From assembly GCA_949752745.1 (NCBI GenBank), contig OX457034.1, positions 193,924-257,923 of the forward strand: 64,000 nucleotides of DNA, in the 5' to 3' direction. The stretch is from Protula sp. h YS-2021 (Eukaryota; Annelida; Polychaeta; Sabellida; Serpulidae). The position numbers and the translations under genes were made by a program. Position 1 is the first letter of the stretch; every line of letters starts with the position of its first letter. The notes under the pieces are model-generated. The model was given only the letters and a program-made list of their open reading frames with translations, made no database searches and had not been told where the DNA came from. Below, in pieces: positions 24,801 through 36,800 of the stretch.

Positions 24801-27800
24801 TTCGACCCTTTGGGCCTAAAAGACGGTATATAAGAGGTACCTGGGTGATCCTGACCTCCTCCGTCATGGTCAAGGTCAAAAACCGGAAGTTGACCATTAT
24901 CTCGAAAACGGTTAGAGATAGAGCGATTTTGAGCTTATTTTCGACCCTTTGGGCCTAAAAGACGTTATATAAGAGGTACCTCGGTGACCTTGACCTCCTC
25001 CGTAATAGTCAAGGTCAAAAACCGGAAGTTGACCATTATCTCGAAAACGGTTAGAGATAGAGCGATTTTGAGCTTATTTTCGACCCTTTGGGCCTTAAAG
25101 TCGTTATGTAAGAGGTACCTCGGTGACCTTGACCTCCTCCGTCATGGTCAAGGTCAAAAACCGGAAGTTGACCATTATCTCGAAAACGGTTAGAGATAGA
25201 GCGATTTTGAGCTTATTTTCGACCCTTTGGGCCTTAAAGACGTTATGTAAGAGGTACCTCGGTGACCTTGACCTCCTCCGTCATGGTCAAGGTCAAAAAC
25301 CGGAAGTTGACCTTTATCTCGAAAACGGTTAGAGATAGAGCGATTTTGAGCTTATTTTCGACCCCTTGGGCCTAAAAGACGTTATGTAAGAGGTACCTCG
25401 GTGACCTTGACCTCCTCCGTCATGGTCAAGGTCAAAAACCGGAAGTTGACCATTATCTCGAAAACGGTTAGAGATGGAGCGATTTTGAGCTTATTTTCGA
25501 CCCTTTGGGCCTAAAAGACGTTATATAAGAGGTACCTCGGTGACCTTGACCTTCTGGGTCACGGTCAAGGTCAAAAACTGGAAGTTGACTATTATCTCGA
25601 AAACGGTTAGAGATAGAGCGATTTTGAGCTCATTTTCGACCCCTAGGGCCGAAACAACGTTACATAAGAGGCATCTCGGTGACCTTGACCTCCTCCGTCA
25701 TGGTCAAGGTCAAAAACCGGAAGTTGACCATTATCTCGAAAACGGTTAGAGATAGAGCGATTTTGGGCTTAATTTCGACCCTTTGGGCCTAAAAGACGTT
25801 ATATAAGAGGTACCTCGGTGACCTAGACCTCCCCCGTCATGGTCGAGGTCAAAAACCGGAAGTTGACCATTATCTCGAAAACGGTTAGAGATAGAGCGAT
25901 TTTGAGCTCATTTTCGACCCTTAGGGCCGAAACAACGTTACATAAGAGGTACCTCGGTGACCTTGACCTCCTCCGTCATGGTCAAGGTCAAAAACCGGAA
26001 GTTGACCATTATCTCGAAAACGGTTAGAGATAGAGCGATTTTGAGCTTATTTTCGACCCTTTGGGCCTAAAAGACGTTATATAACAGGTACCTCGGTGAC
26101 CTTGACCTCCTCCGTCATAGTCAAGGTCAAAAACCGGAAGTTGACTATTATCTCGAAAACGGTTAGAGATAGAGCGATTTTGAGCTCATTTTCGACCCTT
26201 AGGGCCGAAACAACGTTCAACCTCGGTGACCTTGACCTCCTCCGTCATGGTCAAGGTCAAAAACCGGAAGTTGACCATTATCTCGAAAACGGTTAGAGAC
26301 AGAGCGATTTTGAGCTTATTTTCGACCCTTTGGGCCTAAAAGACGTTATATAACAGGTACCTCGGTGACCTTGACCTCCTCCGTCATAGTCAAGGTCAAA
26401 AACCGGAAGTTGACCATTATCTCGAAAACGGTTAGAGATAGAGCGATTTTGAGCTTATTTTCGACCCTTTGGGCCTAAAAGACGTTATGTAAGAGGTACC
26501 TCGGTGACCTTGACCTCCTCCGTCATGGTCAAGGTCAAAAACTGGAAGTTGACTATTATCTCGAAAACGGTTAGAGATAGAGCGATTTTGAGCTCATTTT
26601 CGACCCTTAGGGCCGAAACAACGTTACATAAGAGGTACCTCGGTGACCTTGACCTCCTCCGTCATGGTCAAGGTCAAAAACCGGAAGTTGACCATTATCT
26701 CGAAAACGGTTAGAGATAGAGCGATTTTGAGCTTATTTTCGACCCTTTGGGCCTAAAAGACGTTATATAACAGGTACCTCGGTGACCTTGACCTCCTCCG
26801 TCATAGTCAAGGTCAAAAACCGGAAGTTGACCATTATCTCGAAAACGGTTAGAGATAGAGCGATTTTGAGCTTATTTTCGACCCTTTGGGCCTAAAAGAC
26901 GTTATGTAAGAGGTACCTCGGTGACCTTGACCTCCTCCGTCATGGTCAAGGTCAAAAACTGGAAGTTGACTATTATCTCGAAAACGGTTAGAGATAGAGC
27001 GATTTTGAGCTCATTTTCGACCCTTAGGGCCGAAACAACGTTACATAAGAGGTACCTCGGTGACCTTGACCTCCTCCGTCATGGTCAAGGTCAAAAACCG
27101 GAAGTTGACCATTATCTCGAAAACGGTTAGAGATAGAGCGATTTTGAGCTTATTTTCGACCCTTTGGGCCTAAAAGACGTTATATAACAGGTACCTCGGT
27201 GACCTTGACCTCCTCCGTCATAGTCAAGGTCAAAAACCGGAAGTTGACCATTATCTCGAAAACGGTTAGAGATAGAGCGATTTTGAGCTTATTTTCGACC
27301 CTTTGGGCCTAAAAGACGTTATGTAAGAGGTACCTCGGTGACCTTGACCTCCTCCGTCATGGTCAAGGTCAAAAACCGGAAGTTGACCATTATCTCGAAA
27401 ACGGTTAGAGATAGAGCGATTTTGAGCTTATTTTCGACCCTTTGGGCCTAAAAGACGTTATATAGGAGGTACCTCGGTGACCTTGACCTCCTCCGTCATG
27501 GTCAAGGTCAAAAACCGGAAGTTGACCATTGTCTCGAAAACGATTAGAGATAGAGCGATTTTGGGCTTAATTTCGACCCTTTGGGCCTAAAAGACGTTAT
27601 ATAAGAGGTACCTCGGTGACCTTGACCTCCTCCGTCATGGTCGAGGTCAAAAACCGGAAGTTGACCATTATCTCGAAAACGGTTAGAGATAGAGCGATTT
27701 TGAGCTTATTTTCGACCCTTTGGGCCTAAAAGACGTTATGTAAGAGGTACCTCGGTGACCTTGACCTCCTCCGTCATGGTCAAGGTCAAAAACTGGAAGT

Positions 27801-30800
27801 TGACTATTATCTCGAAAACGGTTAGAGATAGAGCGATTTTGAGCTCATTTTCGACCCTTAGGGCCGAAACAACGTTACATAAGAGGTACCTCGGTGACCT
27901 TGACCTCCTCCGTCATGGTCAAGGTCAAAAACCGGAAGTTGACCATTATCTCGAAAACGGTTAGAGATAGAGCGATTTTGAGCTTATTTTCGACCCTTTG
28001 GGCCTAAAAGACGTTATATAACAGGTACCTCGGTGACCTTGACCTCCTCCGTCATAGTCAAGGTCAAAAACCGGAAGTTGACCATTATCTCGAAAACGGT
28101 TAGAGATAGAGCGATTTTGAGCTTATTTTCGACCCTTTGGGCCTAAAAGACGTTATGTAAGAGGTACCTCGGTGACCTTGACCTCCTCCGTCATGGTCAA
28201 GGTCAAAAACTGGAAGTTGACTATTATCTCGAAAACGGTTAGAGATAGAGCGATTTTGAGCTCATTTTCGACCCTTAGGGCCGAAACAACGTTACATAAG
28301 AGGTACCTCGGTGACCTTGACCTCCTCCGTCATGGTCAAGGTCAAAAACCGGAAGTTGACCATTATCTCGAAAACGGTTAGAGATAGAGCGATTTTGAGC
28401 TTATTTTCGACCCTTTGGGCCTAAAAGACGTTATATAACAGGTACCTCGGTGACCTTGACCTCCTCCGTCATAGTCAAGGTCAAAAACCGGAAGTTGACC
28501 ATTATCTCGAAAACGGTTAGAGATAGAGCGATTTTGAGCTTATTTTCGACCCTTTGGGCCTAAAAGACGTTATGTAAGAGGTACCTCGGTGACCTTGACC
28601 TCCTCCGTCATGGTCAAGGTCAAAAACCGGAAGTTGACCATTATCTCGAAAACGGTTAGAGATAGAGCGATTTTGAGCTTATTTTCGACCCTTTGGGCCT
28701 AAAAGACGTTATATAGGAGGTACCTCGGTGACCTTGACCTCCTCCGTCATGGTCAAGGTCAAAAACCGGAAGTTGACCATTATCTCGAAAACGGTTAGAG
28801 ATAGAGCGATTTTGAGCTTATTTTCGACCCTTTGGGCCTAAAAGACGTTATGTAAGAGGTGCCTCGGTGACCTTGACCTCCTTCGTCATGGTCAAGGTCA
28901 AAAACCGGAAGTTGACCATTATCTCGAAATCGGTTAGAAAACTGAATTTGATTATTTGAGATTACATTATACTTCGCTGTCCCTGTTCATGATAATAAGT
29001 CGGAAGCTGACAATTATGTGGAAAGACTGAAAATATGTCTTTAACCAGATAGATTATAGCATTGCAAGTGGGTGTCATTTCGCTACGTGTAGCGAAATTC
29101 GGTCTAGTTTTTATACAAGGTGGTGACTCGCTCCTTCAGGACATCGGTCACGTTGTCTATACTATTGGTGACACTCACCTTGAGGACATCGGTCGGGTTG
29201 GCTATACTACTGGTGACACTCACCTTGAGGGCATCGGTCGGCTTGGCTATACTACTGGTGACACTCACCTTGAGGATATCGGTCGGGTTGGCTATACTAC
29301 TGGTGACACCTTGAGAACCTCGGTCGGGTTGGCTATAGTATTGGTGACACTCACCCTGAGGACATCGGTCGGGTTGGCTATACTACTGGTGACACTTACC
29401 TTGAGGACATCGGTCGGCTTGGTTATACTATTGGTGACACTCACCTTGAGGACATCGGTCGGGTTGGCTATACTTCTGGTGACACTCACCTTAAGAACAT
29501 CGGCCGGGTTGGTTATACTATTGGTGACACTCACCTTGAGGAAATGGGTCGGGTTGGCTATACTATTGGTGACACTCACCTTGAGGACATTCTTCGGGTT
29601 GGCTATACTATTGGTGACACTCACCTTGAGGACATCGGTCGGGTTGGCTATACTACTGGTGACACTAACCTTGAGGACATCGGTCGGGTTGGCTGTACTA
29701 TTGGTGACACTCACCTTGAGGACATTCTTCGGGTTGGCTATACAATACTATTGATGACACTCACCTTGAGGACATCGGTCGGGTTGGCCTATACTATTGG
29801 TGACACTCACCTTGAGGACATTGGTCGGGTTGGCTATACTATTGGTGACACTCACCTTGAGGACATCGGTCAGGTTGGCTATACTATTGGTGACACTCAC
29901 CTTGAGAACATTGGTCGGGTTGGCTATACTATTGGTGACACTCACCTTGAGGAAATGGGTCGGGTTGGCTATACTATTGGTGACACTCACCTTGAGGACA
30001 TCGGTCGGGTTGGCTATACTATTGGTGACACTCACCTTGAGGACATCGGTCGGGTTGGCTGTACTATTGGTGACACTCACCTTGAGGACATTCTTCGGGT
30101 TGGCTATACAATACTATTGATGACACTCACCTTGAGGACATCGGTCGGGTTGGCCTATACTATTGGTGACACTCACCTTGAGGACATTGGTCGGGTTGGC
30201 TATACTATTGGTGACACTCACCTTGAGGACATCGGTCAGGTTGGCTATACTATTGGTGACACTCACCTTGAGGACATTGGTCGGGTTGGCTATACTATTG
30301 GTGACACTCACCTTGAGGAAATGGGTCGGGTTGGCTATACTATTGGTGACACTCACCTTGAGGACATCGGTCGGGTTGGCTATACTATTGGTGACACTCA
30401 CCTTGAGGACATCGGTCGGGTTGGCTATACTACTGGTGACACTCACCTTGAGGGCATCGGTCGGGTTGGCTATACTACTGGTGACACTCACCTTGAGGAC
30501 ATCGGTCGGGTAGGCTATACTACTGGTGACACTCACCTTGAGGACATCGGTCGGGTTGGCTATACTACTGGTGACACTCACCTTGAGGACATCGGTCGGG
30601 TTGGCTATACTACTGGTGACACTCACCTTGAGGACATCGGTCGGGTAGGCTATACTACTGGTGACACTCACCTTGAGGACATCGGTCGGGTTGGCCATAC
30701 TACTGGTGACACTCACCTTGAGGACATCGGTCGGGTTGGCTATACTACTGGTGACACTCACCTTGAGGACATCGGTCGGGTTGGCTATACTACTGGTGAC

Positions 30801-33800
30801 ACTCACCTTGAGGACATCGGTCGGGTTGGCTATACTACTGGTGACACTCACCTTGAGGACATCGGTCGGGTTGGCTATACTATTGGTGACACTCACCTTG
30901 AGGACATCGGTCGGGTTGGCTGTACTATTGGTGACACTCACCTTGAGGACATCGGTCGGGTTGGCCATACTACTGGACACGACGCCCGCTGTGATCCCAC
31001 ACAACACATTCTTCCCCAGCGTCTCTCCTACAACAACAACAACAACAAATAATAGTAACAAGTGGGTCAGTGAAACTGACTATGTCCCCCCGCCGGCGTA
31101 CAATCCCAGTATTTGATTTTGTTAGGTTGGACTGCAACCTTTAAGCAATTCGTATCATATTCGTGAATTTTAAAATTCCAGCTTGGCCAATGTCCTTGGG
31201 CCGACCTGGCTCATTTACAATGCCAATTCTTGTTACCACCCATACTACCTATGTGTATAACATTTTGCCAATTGATCAAAAAATGTAGGCTTGAGTGTGT
31301 TAACAAACTCATTCCAGTATGTAAGGGTTGTGACAATTTCTGAAGTTGGGCCAATGTCTTTGGGCCGATAGGGCTCATTTACAAAACCGACCTTTGTTGG
31401 TTCGTATACTTCCTATATGTAAAAGATTTCAACAATCGATTCAGAAATGTAGGCTTGAGTGTGTTAACAAACTCATTCAACTGAGTAAGGATTGCGAAAA
31501 TTTGTGAAGTTCAGCTGGGCCAATGTCCTTTGGCCGACATGGCTCATTTACAATACCAAACCTTGTTGGTTCCAATACTACTTATAGTTAAGATATCCAG
31601 TCAATCGATGCAGAAATGTAGGCTTGAGTGTGTAAAAAAACTCATTCAAATGAGTAAGGATTGGGAAAATTTGTGAAGTTCAGCTGGGCCAATGTCCTTA
31701 GGCCGACATGGCTCATTTACAATACCGATCCTTGTTCGTTCCAGTACTACCCATAGACACAATATCTTAACAATCGGTCGAAAAATGTAGGCTTGAGTGT
31801 GTTAACAAAAAAGGTGTTGACAGACGGACGAACGGCAGGACGGACAGACGGCCAGACCCGAAAACTATAGTCCCCCGGCGGGGGACTAATAATAAATAAA
31901 AATTAACAATTGATGAACCACCCTTTCAGATATTAGTTTGGGAAATGTCCAAAAATAAATAAATAAATAAATAAAAAAATAAATGCCTATATAAAAAATC
32001 GCTATTGATTTCACAGTATAAATAAGACTTCTGATACTCATATTATATACAAAGCCTAAGACTTGCTTAATTGATAAATGCGTTATTCGTTTTAAAATCC
32101 CTTGCCGTTCTTTCACCTTTACAATAAACCAAAAGCTCCACAATTAGAATTTCGACTCCTGTAGTAACACAGAGACGACAGCAGTAATCTACTTTTTATT
32201 TTCCTTAAGGCTTAACTTCGTAAGGTTAGCAGTTAACTTGCCAAGGTTAAAACATGCTTCAGTTCAGTGCTCCGTGCCCTACTAATTTGCTCTACTTTTA
32301 GTCACTGTACTAATACACTTCAAAGAAGCTGAGAAAAAAAAACGTAGTGCAGAGAAAAATCGACCTCTGAAGGTAAAAAAATATTTGTTTGGTCAATTCC
32401 AGAACTTCGCTGATTGTTTTGAAATTTCATCCAGGCAGGAACAAAACTAATCCACGCACTGGCAGGTTATCCGTGTCAGAACTAGCGTCAGGATATTTCC
32501 TGTGCGTCACGTGATCTCATGTGATGCGTCACGTGATCTCACGTGCGTCATGTGATGCGTCACGTGATCTCACGTGCGTCACGTGATGCGTTATGTGATC
32601 TCACGTGCGTCATGTGATGCGTCATGTGATGTGCCATGAGATGCGTCATGTGATCTCACGTGCGTCACGTGATACGTCACGTGATCTCATGTGCGTCATG
32701 TGATGCGTCATCATGTGATCTCACGTGCGTCATGTGATGCGTCAAGTGATGTGCCATGAGATGCGTCATGTGATCTCACGTGTGTCACGTGATACGTCAC
32801 GTGATCTCATGTGTGTCATGTGATGCGTCACCATGTGATCTCACGTGCGTCATGTGATGCGTCATGTGATCTCATGTGCGTCATGTGATGCGTCATCATG
32901 TGATCTCACGTGCGTCATGTGATGCGTCATGTGATCTCATGTGCGTCATGTGGTAGGTCATGCTATCTCACGTTAGTCATGTGATGTGTCACGTGATCTC
33001 ACGTGCGTCACGTGATACGTCATCATGTGATCTCACGTGCGTCATGTGATGCGTCATGTGATCTCACGTGCGTCATGTGATGAATCACGTGATCTCACGT
33101 GCGTCACGTGATGCGTCACCATGTGATCTCACGTGCGTCATGTGATACGTCATGTGATCTCACGTGCGTCATGTGATGTATCACGTGATCTCACGTGCGT
33201 CACGTGATACGTCATCATGTGATCTCACGTTAGTCATGTGATGTGTCACGTGATCTCATGTGCGTCATGTGATGCGTCATGTGATCTCAAGTGCGTCATG
33301 TGATGCGTCATGTGATCTCAAGTGCGTCATGTGATGCGTCATGTGATCTCACGTGCGTCACGTGATACGTCATCATGCGATCTCACGTTAGTCATGTGAT
33401 GTGTCACGTAATCTCATGTGCGTCACGTGATACGTCATCATGTGATCTCACGTTAGTCATGTGATGCGTCATGTGATACGTCATGCGATCTCACGTTAGT
33501 CATGTGATGTGTCACGTCATGCTTCAACAATACAAAAACCTCCAGGCTCTGACAGAGTTTATACAGCCCCGCGAAGAAACAGAATCAAGCGTACGAAAAT
33601 AAGACTCGGCAAACAAACCTGACTTATCCTGTTAGTTACATATCTCACTGAACATTAGAAATCAAATCGTGCGTTAAAACTTGACCTGGTCGACTGCGAG
33701 ATCATACCGAGTCGTGTGTAAACCATTTAGGACAGAAAATGAGGCTTATTCAGCGGCCGATGACCCCACGCGTATCACTCTACAACCTTTATATTGACAC

Positions 33801-36800
33801 GGCCCAGTTTCCCTGCACTAGTGGTTAAAATTCCCCCCCCCCCCCGCCTCCCCCTACCCCCTCCCCCCCCCCCGCCAAAAAAAAAATAAATAAATAAATA
33901 GGGCTCAAGCTCTATTTGGCTTTGTGATATTTTCCAGTGGCTGAGTGCTGTCATTGTACTATCTATACTTATAAATTATTGTACCGTTCGCGTTATGGCC
34001 TAGATGTCCCTTCCGCACTGACAAATCAATGCATTCTGAACATTATAACGTTCTGTTCCGAATCTTATTATTTACGCTTGGCAGTGCGAAAACGTTGTCA
34101 CATTATTGTTACCAAAAAAGAAAAAAACAGACGTATAGGGCCGATTTCACAACTTAAGTCTAGACCCGATTTGGAGCAAACTCAGTCCAGACCGCGGTTT
34201 AAGACCGGGGTTTCAAACCACAGTGAATTTCACAGCCTCGGTTCAGACCACATGCATATGTGATCTTCGATGTCTGTATAAACTGACAAAACTCTGTCTA
34301 GACTGGGTTTGAAACCTGGTTTCAGACCAGGTCTAGATTCGAGTTGTAAAACAGACCCATATTGTCCAGGGACATTGTATGGAGTCGAAACATGTCGCTA
34401 AGCAAACTATTTCGCCTGTTGGCAAAAAAGTGACAGAAACACGAGTTTGAAACTTTTTGCAGCTGCCCCGAACAAAATTCACACAGCCTTTAAAGCCTAT
34501 TGCAAAATCAAGCTATAACTGGTTTTAATACCCAATCCCAATAGGAACCCCTCCCTCTTCCTATCATCCACTCCTTTTCTTTCACCAAAAAATAACTTGA
34601 ACTGAACTGCCTTCTTAATAGATTACATTTTATTGAAGATGGTCAAACAACACTATTTTTTACCGTCATCTGTCTTTCTTTCTTTCTATTTCTTTTTTTT
34701 TTTTTTTTTGTGGTTCCAGAGGGGCGGGGGGTGGGGACACGGGAGATGCCGAGGGGGTCTTGTCTGCGCTTACCCTGTGGGCCTGCGGACACCATCCGTT
34801 TGAGATTGTGATAAAGGCCGATTTTGAGTGTTCCGTACGATGCTTGGCGTAACATGGCTGGCTTCAAGCTACAACAGACAACAAGTATGTCAGCAGAACT
34901 GACTAAGTCCCCCGCAAGCCTGCATTCCCAAGATTTCAATCAACAATTGAGTAGCTTGAACAGTTACGGCTATATAGCGCCGAGAAGCAGCCATTGTACA
35001 AATCAATACGGTGAAATTTTAACGGTCTTTCCATTTTCCCATTTTTTTTAAAAAATCTCAAAATAATCCCTCATTGCACAGATTTACTAAATAACCTTTC
35101 TATGTACAAGAGAACAATTGATTCGCTTCAATGGTTACGGAAATATGGCGCCGACAAACACCCACTAAATAGGTTTGTCGTTTTGAATTTTCAAAATTTT
35201 TCCATTTTTTGCGAAAGTCCCAAAATAACCCCTCATTGCACAGCTCCCCTATATAGTCTTTGCATGTGCAAGAGAATAATTGAATCGATTTAGTGGTTAC
35301 GGTGTCGACGGACGGACGCCAAAGCGGGGGACTGTGGTACTAACGATTATGTCGGCACCATTCCTATGTCGACACCCCCTATGCCGGTACCATTCCTATG
35401 CCGACACTCCCCATATTGGCACCAGTATTATGTCGACACCCCGCGATCTCGACACTCCTACCGCGACACCCCGCCTAAGTCGGTACCAGTCTTTGTCGAC
35501 AGCTCGCATATCTCGACACTTCTACCGTAACGATTGCCTGTGTCGACACCCCGTCTCTGTCGTCACCAAACCTATGTCGGCACCAGTCCCATATCGACAC
35601 CCAACTTACCGCAACAACCGTCTATGTCGACACTCATCCTTCCATGACACCCGCTTATGCCGACAACCCTCCTTCCGTGGCACCCGCCCATGTCGACACC
35701 CCTCCTTAGGTGACATCCGCCTATGTCGACAACCCTCCAACCGCGACACCGCTCCTTCCGTGGCACCCGCACATGTCGACATCCCTCCTTAGGTGACACC
35801 CGCCTGTGTCGACACTCATCCTTCCATGACACCCGCTTATGCCGACAACCCTCCTACCGCGACACCCCTCCCTTCGTGACACCCGCCTGTGTCGACACCC
35901 ATCTTTTCGTGACACCCACCCATGTCGACATCCCTCCTTAGCTGACATCCGCCTATGCCGACAACCCTCTAACCACTACACCCGCCCGTGTGGAAGGTGA
36001 CAGTCGGCCTAATTAAAAAACACCCACTTATATCAGCTAATATCAGTGCCGGGAGACAAGGGAATGGCGGAGCGGGGGCGGGGTGGGACAGCTACAGAGT
36101 CAGGGGAGGTACGGCGGGCAGGACGGAGGGGGGGGGGGGTGAGCAGCCATCTTAACTTAACCACGCTTCATGCCGATAGGCAAGGGATGGGGGAGCGGAG
36201 ACAGAGAGCTCCCGCGGGCAGGAGGCAAGGGAGGGGAGGGGACGGGGAGGGCAGCCATCTTAACCTACCCAGAATACAACGCGAGCAGACTCTCCTCCCA
36301 GAAGACACGCTTCATGCCGTGGGACGAGGGATGGGGGAGCGGGGTAGGGGGGAGCTCCCGCGGGCAGGAGGCAAGGGAGGGGAGGGGACGGGGAGGGCAG
36401 CCATCTTAACCTACCCAGAATACAACGCGAGCAGACCCTCCTCAGAGAAGACACGCTTCATGCAGTGAAGCATGCCCCGGTACTTGAGCTCACTAAGCCG
36501 TACATCGATGCGTTGGCCCTGCACCTGCAGGCGAGTTTTTGCCGTGTCGATGGGGAACGTTACTAAAGACAGAGGAAGACAAAATGATCTCGTTTATGCA
36601 TATTCTATATCACTATGCACGTTTTGCGTACGATTATAATTAACAGGATGGCCTCCTGGATTCCAGACATTTTCCATACAATGAATTTTGACAGCGCAGG
36701 TTTTCAGAATTCGAACACTTACATGTTTTGGTTGAAAAACAATAATCATCGACTATGTATCCCACTATTTCTCTTAAACTCTGAGAAAAATACAACGTTC

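Noticed and set aside
29544..31052. 502-codon + strand frame
   Set aside because: Antisense translation of the 45-bp array derived from carrier exon 4.
30114..31061. 315-codon minus-strand frame taken as one protein
   Set aside because: Its first part contains real exon 4, but the family needs splicing at 30942 to exon 5, which restores the IRMQ motif. The rest is noted as possible insert, not as established protein.
32508..33520. CRISPR-like regular array
   Set aside because: The units have no unique spacers, and the DNA is from an animal genome. The same applies to the other arrays.
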